Shown: piece after piece, positions 6,272-14,525 of the stretch
Layout: every line of letters begins with the position of its first letter
Position numbering within the stretch: position 1 is the stretch's first letter
From: an uncultured bacterium
Lineage (GTDB): Bacteria > Bacillota > Clostridia > Peptostreptococcales > Anaerovoracaceae
Direction: 5' to 3'
Length of the DNA: 26,008 bases
Assembly: GCA_905214195.1 (NCBI GenBank)
Contig: CAJMLH010000032.1
Coordinates: 1 to 26,008, forward strand
The notes under the pieces: model-generated
What the model was told of the DNA's origin: nothing
The model's input: the letters and a program-made list of their open reading frames with translations, nothing else
Databases searched by the model: none
Translations under genes and position numbers: made by a program

Positions 6272-6323
6272 TATTTTCTTGCCTTATTGACAAAGGTAGG
6301 CAGTGGATATAGAATCAGGTGAC

Positions 6324-7118
6324 ATGAAGAAGATAATCAATATAACAGGTGGATGCAGAGGATGCGGAGCAACTTTTACAGCTGTTGCTCTATCTCTTGT
6401 AATGGCACGCAGCAGCGACCGAGTTACATATATGGAGGACTTTTCTGCTTTGGCAGAAAAGCGGCATTTTCTTGCAGAACCCAATGTCTTTTACGAACTT
6501 TCTTTGGATAAGCATATAAGCAGGAGGAGATTTGCGGATTTTGCCCTTTTAAAAGAGAACGGAAAAAGAACTGATAATAGGGTAAACCTGTACTCAAATG
6601 TAAATTGGGTTGTAAAATTGCCGGATAGCACATCAGCCATAAATGTGATGCCCAATGAAGTTGCCGGAGAGTATATAATGTGGGATAGTACGGCGTTGTT
6701 TACAGATAACAGGCTATGCTCATATTATAGCGAAAACAAGACAAACCGTATCAATGAGGGTACAAGTTCAAGCTGCATATTGACGCCTAACCTTATACTG
6801 TGTGTCATAGATCCGTTGCCAAGTCGAGTTATGGCATCGCAAAAACATATAGACTTTCTTAAAGAATGCTTTGGTGAAATTACTCTATGGATTTTTAATA
6901 ATGGTACCTCTGAGGACATTGCATATGCAGAAAAATTTCTTGGAATAAAGGCTGATTTTTGTATTCCTATGGAAGAAACTTTGACTTTTTATGAGGCTCA
7001 GAGAAGAAACACTCATCCTGTTGCTTGCGATAACTTAGGCAGGTTTAAATCATCCTTTAAGGCCGAAACCGTTCAAGTATTTGAAAGTCTTGCACAATAT
7101 ATTCTGACATTATATTGA
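6324..7118 (+). CDS. Degenerate ParA/MinD/CpaE-like P-loop protein
   Basis: About 264 residues. The start reads MKKIINITGG then CRGCGATFTAVALS, matching the position of the deviant Walker A of ParA/MinD/CpaE proteins, but without the signature lysine of KGGxGKTT and with Ala in place of the second lysine (as in CpaE, GxGAT). A later segment LILCVIDPLPSRVMA and FNNGTSEDIAYAEKFLGI resemble the Walker-B-side strand and the following ParA segments. The middle (about residues 55-150) is poorly conserved. ATP hydrolysis is doubtful. An alternative GTG start at 6303, preceded by AAAGG at 6292-6296, would add seven residues. It stands alone between a terminator and the ftsE promoter; membership of a division or pilus system is unproven. 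Confidence 0.6.
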   Translation: MKKIINITGGCRGCGATFTAVALSLVMARSSDRVTYMEDFSALAEKRHFLAEPNVFYELSLDKHISRRRFADFALLKENGKRTDNRVNLYSNVNWVVKLPDSTSAINVMPNEVAGEYIMWDSTALFTDNRLCSYYSENKTNRINEGTSSSCILTPNLILCVIDPLPSRVMASQKHIDFLKECFGEITLWIFNNGTSEDIAYAEKFLGIKADFCIPMEETLTFYEAQRRNTHPVACDNLGRFKSSFKAETVQVFESLAQYILTLY

Positions 7119-7219
7119 TTGATGTTGCCTTAATTGTTTAGCACTCGTGTGTTTCTCAAATCACAATAACTACACATACTTTGCCATGATTTTCTATTTC
7201 TTTTAAAGTCGAAATGTAG

Positions 7220-7225
7220 TATAAT
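7220..7225 (+). promoter_or_regulatory. -10 element of the ftsEX operon promoter
   Basis: A perfect TATAAT at 7220-7225, 42 nt ahead of ftsE. The region 17 nt upstream (around 7197-7202, TTTCTT) is a weak -35. The 149-nt gap holds nothing else I can identify, and no terminator is visible after the ParA-like gene. Confidence 0.45.
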
Positions 7226-7267
7226 TATTGTATATTTGTTGAAGAAAGTAGAAAGAAAGGGGAGTAC

Positions 7268-7966
7268 ATGATTAAGTTCAGACATGTTACCAAAACTTAT
7301 CGCACAAATATAGGATTAGAAGATGTAAGTGTAGATATAGAAAAAGGTGATTTTGTGTTTCTGGTGGGACCCAGCGGGGCCGGAAAATCAACTTTTATAA
7401 AACTTATTTTAAAAGAGATAGATGCTGACGAGGGCAGCATATTTGTAGATGATAAAGATATTACCACTCTTAGCAACAGGGAAATACCGGAACTTCGCAG
7501 AAAATTAGGAACGGTATTTCAGGATTTCAGACTTTTACCTAAAAAGACTGTTTTCGAAAATGTTGCTTTTGCCATGGAGGTATTGCATAAGAGCAAGAAA
7601 CAGATAAGAAAGCAGGTACCGCAGATTTTAAGCCTTGTGGGTATATCCGACAAGGCCGATAAGTACCCTGATGAACTTTCCGCAGGAGAACAGCAAAGAG
7701 TAGCAATAGCAAGGGCGATAATAAATAACCCAATGGTTCTTATTGCGGACGAGCCTACAGGCAATCTCGATCCGGTTACAGCAGCAGAAATTATGGATTT
7801 GCTTGACCAGATAAACAAACGAGGAACTACAATCGTTATGGTTACCCACGCAAAAGATATAGTGGACAGAATGAAAAAAAGAGTTATAGCTATAGAAAAG
7901 GGCAGAATAATCCACGACCAGGAAGGAAGTTATATAATAAAAGAGGGGGTGGATATTCTTGAATAG
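7268..7966 (+). CDS. ftsE: FtsE, cell-division ABC-type ATPase
   Basis: A 232-residue ATPase with Walker A GPSGAGKST (34-42), Q-loop at FQDFRLLP (84-91), signature LSAGEQQ (137-143), Walker B MVLIADEPT (156-164) followed by the D-loop, and an H-loop in MVTHAKD. The early DKYPDELSAGEQQ and DFRLLP segments are characteristic of FtsE rather than LolD/MacB. With FtsX it forms a complex that transmits ATP hydrolysis across the membrane to activate peptidoglycan hydrolases. The stop overlaps the ftsX start by 8 nt. Start at ATG 7268 with AAGGGGAG just upstream. Confidence 0.96.
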   Translation: MIKFRHVTKTYRTNIGLEDVSVDIEKGDFVFLVGPSGAGKSTFIKLILKEIDADEGSIFVDDKDITTLSNREIPELRRKLGTVFQDFRLLPKKTVFENVAFAMEVLHKSKKQIRKQVPQILSLVGISDKADKYPDELSAGEQQRVAIARAIINNPMVLIADEPTGNLDPVTAAEIMDLLDQINKRGTTIVMVTHAKDIVDRMKKRVIAIEKGRIIHDQEGSYIIKEGVDILE

Positions 7967-8849
7967 TTTTGCATATACAGTTAAACAAGGTTTTACTCAA
8001 ATTTTCAGAAACAGGGGAATGAGTGTAGCTTCGATATTCTCTATACTGGCAATGCTGTTTATACTGGGAATATTCTTTGCCATACTGGTGAACCTTAATC
8101 TATTTACAGAAGTGGTAAAACAGGATTACGATCAGGTGGAGATATTCATAGAAGACTCGGCTTCACAGGAACAAATAGACAGCGCCATGGCCCAATTGGA
8201 TGAGCAGGCAGGAATAGACAGCGTTGCTTTCAGAACAAAAGAAGAGGCCCTTACGATAATGAAAGAAAGATGGGGAGAAAGCGGTTATCTTCTTGACTCT
8301 CTTGGAGAGAATCCTTTGCCGGCATCTATACTGATAAAAGTAAGCAGCATAGAGGACGCTACGAAAGTGTCTGAATTTGCAGGCGGCCTTGAGGGAGTGG
8401 AAGATGTACAGTATTATCAGGAAACTGTTGAAAAACTCACATCAGTTACTAATGGTCTTCAGATAGGTGCATTGGCCGTTATGGCTTTCTTAATAGTAGT
8501 CTGTGTAGTAGTAGTTTCAAATACCATTAAGTTGACAGTCTTTGCAAGAGCAAGAGAAATAAGGATAATGAAGTATGTGGGAGCTACGAATTGGTTTATA
8601 AGAGGTCCGTTTATGGCAGAGGGCATAATCATAGGCATTATAGCAGCTCTTGTCGCTTCCGGACTTATGACGCTGTTATACAGCAAAGTGGTTTCAACTA
8701 TAGGTTCACAGGTTATAGCGATTGTTTCATCACCGCTTATATCTGTAAGCTATCTTGCAGGAAATATGCTGATTATATTCCTTGCTCTTGGAATCAGTAT
8801 AGGTGCATGGGGAAGTATCGTTTCCATGAGAAAGTTCCTGGATGCATAA
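7959..8849 (+). CDS. ftsX: FtsX, membrane subunit of the FtsEX complex
   Basis: A 296-residue protein. It starts at TTG 7959, 8 nt inside ftsE, behind AGAGGGGGTGG. The topology is typical of FtsX: short cytoplasmic N-terminus, membrane segment at about 20-46, an extracellular domain of about 120 residues with the EDSASQEQIDSAMAQLDEQ and GVEDVQYYQE segments, then three membrane segments (about 170-192, 220-242, 265-288). ARAREIRIMKYVGATNWFIR is the conserved cytoplasmic FtsX segment. The extracellular domain is expected to bind the coiled-coil hydrolase encoded next. Translational coupling to ftsE suggests strict stoichiometry. Confidence 0.95.
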   Translation: MNSFAYTVKQGFTQIFRNRGMSVASIFSILAMLFILGIFFAILVNLNLFTEVVKQDYDQVEIFIEDSASQEQIDSAMAQLDEQAGIDSVAFRTKEEALTIMKERWGESGYLLDSLGENPLPASILIKVSSIEDATKVSEFAGGLEGVEDVQYYQETVEKLTSVTNGLQIGALAVMAFLIVVCVVVVSNTIKLTVFARAREIRIMKYVGATNWFIRGPFMAEGIIIGIIAALVASGLMTLLYSKVVSTIGSQVIAIVSSPLISVSYLAGNMLIIFLALGISIGAWGSIVSMRKFLDA

Positions 8850-8858
8850 GGAGGAAAT

Positions 8859-9908
8859 ATGAAAAAGAAAAGTATATGTCTGTTTTTAATATTCATACTA
8901 ATTACGGGATTTGCATTTTCAGGATTTGCTTATGCAGGGGCTCAAGACGAACTGCAAAATGAGCTTGATGGCATAAATCAAGAAAAAGACAAGGTCAGCC
9001 AAAGACTCGCCGAGGTAACTAAACAGATAAAGGAAATGCAGCCGAAGGTTGACAGTCTTAATCAGGAAGTTGCCGAGGCCGCTGCCCAGATAAGCGATAC
9101 AGAAAAGGAAATTGCCGAAAAGCAGGAAGAAATGAAAAACCGTGAAGACGGTTTAAATGAAAGACTGAGAGTAATGTACAAAAATGGCTCGGTAGGTTTC
9201 ATAGATGTGCTTTTGGGTTCAAGCAGTATATCTGAGTTTATTTCAAACCTTGATATGATTCAGAGGATTTACAGAAATGATATGGATGTCCTGAAAACCC
9301 TTGAAGATGAGGAGAAGGAACTTCAAAAAATTAAAGATAGACTTGAGACCGAAAAGGCAGAATTGGATGTAAAAAAAGCAGAACTTGATAAAGACATGCA
9401 GGAACTTGAGAAACTCAAGTCTGAACTTGATGCAAAGGAAGCTCAGCTTGTTGCAGAGGCTGAAAGCCTGAGCAACAAAATACAGGACATGGTAGATCAG
9501 GACAAAGATTATGTAGGCGGAACTTGGGCATGGCCTGCTCCTGCAAGTCGTTACATAACATCGTATTTCGGATACAGACAGCATCCTGTAACAGGTAAAT
9601 GGGCTTTACATACCGGAATTGATATAGGTGCCGGATACGGAACCAATATAATAGCTGCCAACTCAGGAACTGTAATTTTGTCTCAGGAATACGGCGGATA
9701 CGGTGAGTGTATAATAATAGACCACGGCGGCGGCATTACAAGCCTTTACGGACACATGTCCGTAAGAAAGGTCAGTGTAGGTCAGAATGTAAGCACCGGT
9801 GATGTTATAGGGCTTGTAGGAAGCACAGGAGTATCGTCCGGGCCGCATCTTCACTTTGAGGTTCGTGAAAACAATCAGTTAGTCGATCCTCTGAAATATG
9901 TAGGCTGA
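8859..9908 (+). CDS. Secreted coiled-coil M23 (LytM) peptidoglycan endopeptidase, FtsEX partner
   Basis: A 349-residue protein: signal peptide (about 1-27, ending SGFAYAG), long coiled coil (about 30-215, rich in Glu/Lys/Leu heptads, with the RLRVMYKNGSVGFIDVLLGS insert), then an M23 domain (about 225-345). Zinc ligands are intact: H251 and D255 (HTGID), H332 in PHLHFEV with H330 and H299 as catalytic histidines. It is therefore a functional metallopeptidase. It is similar in layout to EnvC, whose LytM domain is degenerate, and closer to the PcsB-like division of labour in Gram-positives (which use CHAP instead). It starts 9 nt after ftsX with AAGGAGG, and recJ follows 4 nt later, so one operon. 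FtsX probably activates it. Confidence 0.9.
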   Translation: MKKKSICLFLIFILITGFAFSGFAYAGAQDELQNELDGINQEKDKVSQRLAEVTKQIKEMQPKVDSLNQEVAEAAAQISDTEKEIAEKQEEMKNREDGLNERLRVMYKNGSVGFIDVLLGSSSISEFISNLDMIQRIYRNDMDVLKTLEDEEKELQKIKDRLETEKAELDVKKAELDKDMQELEKLKSELDAKEAQLVAEAESLSNKIQDMVDQDKDYVGGTWAWPAPASRYITSYFGYRQHPVTGKWALHTGIDIGAGYGTNIIAANSGTVILSQEYGGYGECIIIDHGGGITSLYGHMSVRKVSVGQNVSTGDVIGLVGSTGVSSGPHLHFEVRENNQLVDPLKYVG

Positions 9909-9912
9909 TATT

Positions 9913-11577
9913 ATGAATATAAATCCGATAATTAAAAAACTTTTAGAAAAACGAGGAATTACAGAACCGGCTGATATGGCTGAGTTCTTGTCCGATAAAC
10001 CACAAAAAACATACGATCCATTCCTGCTTCCCGATATGGAAGCAGGAGTGGATTTGATTTTATCTGAAATAAAGAAAAAGTCAAAGATATGTATATACGG
10101 CGATTATGATGCGGATGGAATCACTTCATCTGCATTGATGATGGGAGTTCTCAGCTATATTACCGATGAGGAGAATTTGGATTATTACATACCATCAAGG
10201 TTTGAAGAAGGGTACGGTCTAAATATAGAGGCTATAGACCATATAGATTCTTCGGGATGCAATCTTATAATAACTGTAGACTGCGGAAGTGTATCTTTTA
10301 AAGAGGTAGAATATGCCAAAAAATTAGGAATGAAGATAGTGGTAACAGACCACCATAACATATCTGATGTGATGGCCGATTGCATTCTCATAAATCCTAA
10401 AAGACCGGATTCTTTATACCCATTTAAAGACTTGTCAGGATGCGGAGTGGCATTTAAAGTTGCTCAAGCCATTCAAAAAAAAGCAGGACTTCCCAAATAC
10501 ATACTTACTGAAGCTCTGGATTTGGCAGCGATTGGAACTATAGGTGACATAATGCCGCTGCTTGATGAAAACAGAACGATTACGAAGTTTGGAATCAAAG
10601 TGCTAAACCTTGGGAAAAGAGTCGGTTTGAAACAGCTTATAGATGGTACATCATTGAAGATGGGAAAGATAACTTCAGGAAATATAAGCTTTGTAATAGT
10701 ACCCCACCTTAATGCTTCCGGAAGAATAGAGGATGCCTCGCAGGCAGTAGAACTGCTTTTTGGAAAATGTTCCTCCAATAGAATGGGAGAAATTGTAAGG
10801 GATGTTCTTGAGAAAAATATTAAAAGACGAAGATTGCAGGCCGAGTTGTTTGAACAATGTTGCTGTGAAATAGACAGAGATTATCCCGATGATTTTGTAA
10901 TAATTGAGGCAGAGGCTATATATGAGGGAATTGCTGGAATAGTTGCAGGAAAAATAAAAGAAACATTTTACAGACCGGCTGTAATAGTTACACCGACAAG
11001 TGAGGACGAAATAAAAGGAACCGGAAGAAGCATAGAGGGAATAAATCTGTATCAAATATTAAAACCAAACGAGGACTTATTCAAAAAGTTTGGAGGCCAT
11101 AGCGGAGCTTGCGGATTTTCTATGAAAAAAAGCAATTTGCCTGAATTGAGAAATCGCATAGCGCAGCAGATGAATGAGCTGAAAGCAAAAGATTCGGAAA
11201 TTTTCAAAAAGAAATTCGATATAGATTTGGAAGCAGAAGTGGGAGAACTTAATATGGAGCTTGCCGAGCAGCTTGAAATGATGGCTCCTTTCGGAAATAA
11301 AAATCCCAAACCGCTTATAAGGTGCTGTAAAGTTACAGCGGGAGATGTTCGTTATATGGGCGATGAAATGCAGCATGTGAGGTTTTTTGCCGTAGGGGAA
11401 AATGGTCAAAGATTGCAGTGCGTCATGTTTAACAAAGCTCAGGATTATGATTTTGAAGAGATGAAGTTTACTCCGGTAAACATATTGGGGACTCTTGAAT
11501 GTCAGGAGTGGCAAGGTAAAAAACGCTTGCAGTTTCTTGTCAGTGAAATACAGTTTGACGAGAAACAATGGCAATGA
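9913..11577 (+). CDS. recJ: RecJ-type single-stranded-DNA-specific exonuclease
   Basis: A 554-residue DHH/DHHA1 phosphoesterase. Motifs: YGDYDADG (62-69), VDCGS near 122, DHH (146-148), later GIAGIVAGKIKE, GRSIEGINLY and FKKFGGHSGACGFSM of the DHHA1 domain, and a C-terminal OB-like region. RecJ degrades single-stranded DNA 5' to 3' in recombination and mismatch repair. It is near the usual length (about 560-580). The Shine-Dalgarno is weak (TAGG at 9901-9904). The 3' end contains the promoter of yerC. It shares the ftsEX transcript, a neighbour relation with no obvious functional link. Confidence 0.95.
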   Translation: MNINPIIKKLLEKRGITEPADMAEFLSDKPQKTYDPFLLPDMEAGVDLILSEIKKKSKICIYGDYDADGITSSALMMGVLSYITDEENLDYYIPSRFEEGYGLNIEAIDHIDSSGCNLIITVDCGSVSFKEVEYAKKLGMKIVVTDHHNISDVMADCILINPKRPDSLYPFKDLSGCGVAFKVAQAIQKKAGLPKYILTEALDLAAIGTIGDIMPLLDENRTITKFGIKVLNLGKRVGLKQLIDGTSLKMGKITSGNISFVIVPHLNASGRIEDASQAVELLFGKCSSNRMGEIVRDVLEKNIKRRRLQAELFEQCCCEIDRDYPDDFVIIEAEAIYEGIAGIVAGKIKETFYRPAVIVTPTSEDEIKGTGRSIEGINLYQILKPNEDLFKKFGGHSGACGFSMKKSNLPELRNRIAQQMNELKAKDSEIFKKKFDIDLEAEVGELNMELAEQLEMMAPFGNKNPKPLIRCCKVTAGDVRYMGDEMQHVRFFAVGENGQRLQCVMFNKAQDYDFEEMKFTPVNILGTLECQEWQGKKRLQFLVSEIQFDEKQWQ

Positions 11578-11583
11578 TATAAT
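11555..11583 (+). promoter_or_regulatory. Sigma-A promoter for the yerC operon
   Basis: TTGACG (11555-11560), 17-nt spacer, TATAAT (11578-11583): one of the best promoters in the window. It overlaps the last codons of recJ and lies 26 nt before yerC. Confidence 0.7.
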
Positions 11584-11609
11584 TCTATCAAGGAAGGAGT
11601 GTTGGTACA

Positions 11610-11918
11610 ATGGCATACGAATCAAAGTTTAAAAAAAGTGATATAGATGAACTGTTTAAAGCTATCTTGACTTTAGAAAATGAAGAGGACTGCTACAGAT
11701 TTTTTGAGGATATATGTACTATCAACGAAATCCATGCCATAGCGCAGAGACTTCAGGTTGCAAAATTACTTTCCGAGAAAAAGACATATACTGAGATAGA
11801 AGCGGAAACAAAAGCATCCACAGCTACAATCAGCAGAGTAAACAAGTGTCTTTTATACGGAGCAGAGGGATATATCAGAGTCCTTAATAGATTAAAAGAA
11901 GAAAACAATGAAAAATAA
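11610..11918 (+). CDS. yerC: YerC/YecD family TrpR-related DNA-binding protein
   Basis: A 102-residue protein matching the YerC/YecD group of TrpR-like regulators in length and order: an N-terminal helical part with LFKAILTLENEEDCYRFFED, IHAIAQRLQVAKLLSEKKTY as the TrpR-like segment, and the helix-turn-helix YTEIEAETKASTATISRVNK. Ligand and target are unknown for most members. Strong Shine-Dalgarno (AAGGAAGGAG) and own promoter. It overlaps the following gene by 11 nt (start at 11908). It may regulate its own operon, but nothing in the sequence proves that. Confidence 0.88.
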   Translation: MAYESKFKKSDIDELFKAILTLENEEDCYRFFEDICTINEIHAIAQRLQVAKLLSEKKTYTEIEAETKASTATISRVNKCLLYGAEGYIRVLNRLKEENNEK

Positions 11919-12471
11919 GTTTGAATTGTTTTTTAGCAGATGTTATAACAAAGAAGAAAAAAATCTTCTTTTTGAAAAAGCAATTTTGTCTTATGGTATG
12001 GACAGAGATTCTTTTTATGCTGCTCAAATATTAAGAACCGATTCAGGTAAACCTTATTTTGATGGTCTAAATATACATTTTAATATAAGTCACAGCCAAG
12101 ATATCTGGGCCTGCCTTATAGGTCCGGGTTGTTGTGGGCTGGATTTTCAGTACATTAAGCCTTGCAATTTCCAAAAGATTGCCGGGCGATTTTTTTCTTG
12201 TTCTGAGAATATATATGTGGAGCAACAGGGCATTACAGGTTTTTTTGATATATGGGCAAGGAGAGAGGCTTATAGTAAATATACGGGAGAAGGTTTTTTT
12301 GGAAATTTTGACGATTTTGTCGATTTGCGAGGGATACTGAAACAACAGGTTGGCAATGCCATATTAAAAGAAATAAAAATTCCCGACCTTAAGAGTGATT
12401 ATAGATGCATATGTTGTCTGCCATATGATTTTAAAGGCGAAATGATAGAAGTTAAGAAGGTGGTGTTATAA
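11908..12471 (+). CDS. 4'-phosphopantetheinyl transferase, Sfp-type
   Basis: A 187-residue protein. RTDSGKPYFDG and IHFNISHSQD are the substrate/CoA-binding P1-P2 motifs of Sfp-like transferases, GLDFQ carries the Mg-binding aspartate (normally GxDxE/Q), and WARREAYSKYTGEG is the W-KEA-K motif with Arg in place of the usual Lys in KEA. These enzymes transfer the phosphopantetheine arm from CoA to carrier proteins. The protein is shorter than Sfp (about 220). No carrier-protein, polyketide or NRPS gene is nearby, so it may serve as the fatty-acid ACP transferase if acpS is absent, or a distant cluster. It overlaps yerC by 11 nt. Confidence 0.85.
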   Translation: MKNKFELFFSRCYNKEEKNLLFEKAILSYGMDRDSFYAAQILRTDSGKPYFDGLNIHFNISHSQDIWACLIGPGCCGLDFQYIKPCNFQKIAGRFFSCSENIYVEQQGITGFFDIWARREAYSKYTGEGFFGNFDDFVDLRGILKQQVGNAILKEIKIPDLKSDYRCICCLPYDFKGEMIEVKKVVL

Positions 12472-13296
12472 ATGAAAATAACATTTTTATCCGACAATAA
12501 GACGGAAAATTCTCTCTGTATGGCGGAGTGGGGACTTTCCATACTTGTAGAAACAAACGGACGAAAGATTCTTTTTGATGTAGGAGCGTCTCCGCTATTT
12601 GCACAAAATGCCTCAAATTTAGGGATAGATTTGTCCTGTGTGGATATGGCAGTGATAAGTCATGGTCATTACGACCATACTGAGGGCATGGAGACCTTTT
12701 GCAAGATAAATAAAACAGCACCTATTTACATACACAAGGAAGCAGTTTTAAAAGCATATGGAACAGATAGACAAGGCAACATAGAGAAAACCAATTGCGG
12801 AATCAGATGGAGCGACGACTTTGTCAGAGAGATAAGTGATAGGCTGATTTTCACCCAAGATACAATTCATATTGGTGATAATATTGCGATTTCGGGAAAT
12901 ATAGAACCTAAAGAGGCTATGACTGAAACCTTTTACAGGCCTTGCCAGGACGGACAGATGAAAGCGGATGACATGAGGCATGAGCAGATATTGGTCGTGA
13001 GGGAAAAAGAGGGAATTCATATTTTTTCGGGATGCAGTCATACAGGTATTCTTGCGGATATTGAAAGGGCAAAAAATATTTTTCCGGGAGAAAAAATTAT
13101 TTCACTTACAGCAGGGATGCATCTTTATCCTCTTTCCGGCAGAGAAAAGAAAAAAACAGTGGACAGCATATATGATATGGGAATCAGATATCTTTTTCCT
13201 GTTCACTGCACAGGGATTAAGGCAATAATGATGTTCAAAGAAAAATTTGCAGACGGCTGCAAGATAGCTTCTGCCGGTGATGTTTATGAGTTCTGA
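12472..13296 (+). CDS. Metallo-beta-lactamase-fold metal-dependent hydrolase
   Basis: A 274-residue protein starting directly after the previous stop. SHGHYDHTEG (63-72) is the HxHxDH metal motif. Later FSGCSHTGI, LTAGMHLYPLSG and LFPVHCTG supply the remaining ligands, in the arrangement seen in the group annotated as methanopterin-synthesis (dihydropterin-ribofuranosylaminobenzene phosphate synthase-like) MBL proteins, which is a name inherited from archaea. Actual substrate unknown. The GGTGA of its end acts as Shine-Dalgarno for recX, with an 11-nt overlap, so expression of the two is coupled. Confidence 0.8.
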   Translation: MKITFLSDNKTENSLCMAEWGLSILVETNGRKILFDVGASPLFAQNASNLGIDLSCVDMAVISHGHYDHTEGMETFCKINKTAPIYIHKEAVLKAYGTDRQGNIEKTNCGIRWSDDFVREISDRLIFTQDTIHIGDNIAISGNIEPKEAMTETFYRPCQDGQMKADDMRHEQILVVREKEGIHIFSGCSHTGILADIERAKNIFPGEKIISLTAGMHLYPLSGREKKKTVDSIYDMGIRYLFPVHCTGIKAIMMFKEKFADGCKIASAGDVYEF

Positions 13297-13822
13297 TAAA
13301 TGCAAGTCTACAGCACTAAGGTATGTGGCTGCTCGCATGCGTACCCAAGGACAGGTGGAGGATTATTTAAGGCGAAAGGAATTTTCCGGCGAAGATATAA
13401 AAGAAGCACTTAATATGCTTATAGAATACAAGTATGTTGATGATGCGAATTATTGCATCAGTTATTATAAGGAAGCATGCCAAAAAGGTAAGGGCAGGAG
13501 ACGCATAGAACAGGAGCTTTTGAGTAAAAAAGTTAAAAAAGATGTTATCCAAAGAACCCTTGACGAATTTCTTTCTGATGAGAATCCGGATTATAGGGAG
13601 ATAATGGAAGAAGTTCTTACGGAAAAGAAGCGAGCTTCGATAGTTGTCAGAAAAATGATACAAAATCATTTAGATGACGGAAAGAGCATAGACAGAAAGT
13701 TTGTTGAAAAGGTAGGGCGTCGTCTTACAACCCTTGGATACAGCGGCGAAGTGATATATTCAATAACAGGCATATTGATGAAAAAATGCAAGAACTCTAT
13801 TGGAAAAGGATTAAATGAATGA
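13286..13822 (+). CDS. recX: RecX, RecA-modulating regulatory protein
   Basis: 178 residues from ATG 13286, a typical RecX length, built of three-helix repeats: LRYVAARMRTQGQVEDYLRR, then YKYVDDANYCISYYKEACQK and GRRRIEQELLSKKV, with a C-terminal repeat ending GRRLTTLGYSGEVIYSI. RecX binds inside the RecA filament groove and limits it. I prefer 13286 over GTG 13277 because GGTGA at 13276-13280 is spaced 5 nt from it. No recA is in the window, so recX is unlinked here. Its stop TGA overlaps the tcdA start in ATGA. Confidence 0.9.
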   Translation: MSSDKCKSTALRYVAARMRTQGQVEDYLRRKEFSGEDIKEALNMLIEYKYVDDANYCISYYKEACQKGKGRRRIEQELLSKKVKKDVIQRTLDEFLSDENPDYREIMEEVLTEKKRASIVVRKMIQNHLDDGKSIDRKFVEKVGRRLTTLGYSGEVIYSITGILMKKCKNSIGKGLNE

Positions 13823-14505
13823 CAGTAGAACAGTTTAAAAGAACGGAAGCATTGATAGGAAGTGATGCGATTAAGAGGCTTTCAGAGTCAAAGGTGATAG
13901 TGTTCGGAGTGGGGGGTGTCGGTAGCTATGTGTGTGAGGCTCTCGCACGGGCAGGAGTCGGAGCGATGGAAATAGTTGATAAGGATACAGTCGATGTAAC
14001 AAATATTAACAGACAGCTTATAGCGCTTCATAGTACCGTTGGGCTTCCGAAAGTAAAGGTTGCTGCCGAAAGATTGAAAGACATAAACCCAAATTTGAAT
14101 ATAAATGCGAGGCAAGAGTTTTATCTTCCTGAAAAAAGCAGCGAATTTAAGTTTGATGAATTTGATTATGTAATAGATGCGGTGGACAATGTAACTGCAA
14201 AGATAGATATAATTCAAAGATCTAAAGAGGCCGGAGTGCCTGTAATATCCTCTATGGGAACAGGAAACAAGTTGAATCCCATGGCATTTAAGACTGACTA
14301 TATAGAAAACACGAAGATGTGTCCTTTGGCAAAGGTCATGAGAAAGGAGCTTAGAAAGAGGGGCATAACAGGAGTAAAGGTAGTATATTCTGAAGAAGAA
14401 CCTGTAAAGGCTGACAGCCGTACTCCTCTTAGCATAAGTTTTGTACCTGCGGCGGCGGGACTTCTTATAGCCAAAACAGTAATAGATGATTTAATAAAAA
14501 AATAG
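13819..14505 (+). CDS. tcdA: tRNA threonylcarbamoyladenosine dehydratase (TcdA, ThiF/MoeB-like)
   Basis: A 228-residue E1-like protein. GVGGVGSYVCEALARAG (30-46) is the nucleotide-binding loop, DVTNINRQ the arginine motif, and SSMGTGNKLNPMAF a characteristic TcdA segment. In Escherichia coli TcdA dehydrates t6A37 to a cyclic form in ANN-decoding tRNAs, using ATP. Closely related ThiF, MoeB and HesA have an E1 cysteine and ubiquitin-like partners; here none is nearby. The gene starts in the ATGA overlap with recX and ends on the bidirectional terminator. Confidence 0.88.
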   Translation: MTVEQFKRTEALIGSDAIKRLSESKVIVFGVGGVGSYVCEALARAGVGAMEIVDKDTVDVTNINRQLIALHSTVGLPKVKVAAERLKDINPNLNINARQEFYLPEKSSEFKFDEFDYVIDAVDNVTAKIDIIQRSKEAGVPVISSMGTGNKLNPMAFKTDYIENTKMCPLAKVMRKELRKRGITGVKVVYSEEEPVKADSRTPLSISFVPAAAGLLIAKTVIDDLIKK

Positions 14506-14525
14506 CAGTTTAATACTGCTATTTT
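14499..14525. terminator. Bidirectional terminator between convergent genes
   Basis: AAAATAGCAGT (14499-14509) and ACTGCTATTTT (14515-14525), an 11-bp perfect stem with a 5-nt loop (TTAAT), flanked by A and T runs on both sides. It overlaps the stop of tcdA and the stop of the minus-strand hydrolase. Confidence 0.8.

Noticed and set aside
8591..8962. 123-residue + strand frame overlapping ftsX and the M23 gene
   Set aside because: Out of frame with two well-supported genes and cysteine/arginine-rich nonsense composition.
11077..11625. 182-residue open frame on the minus strand
   Set aside because: Lies across recJ and the yerC promoter in antisense with no family features.
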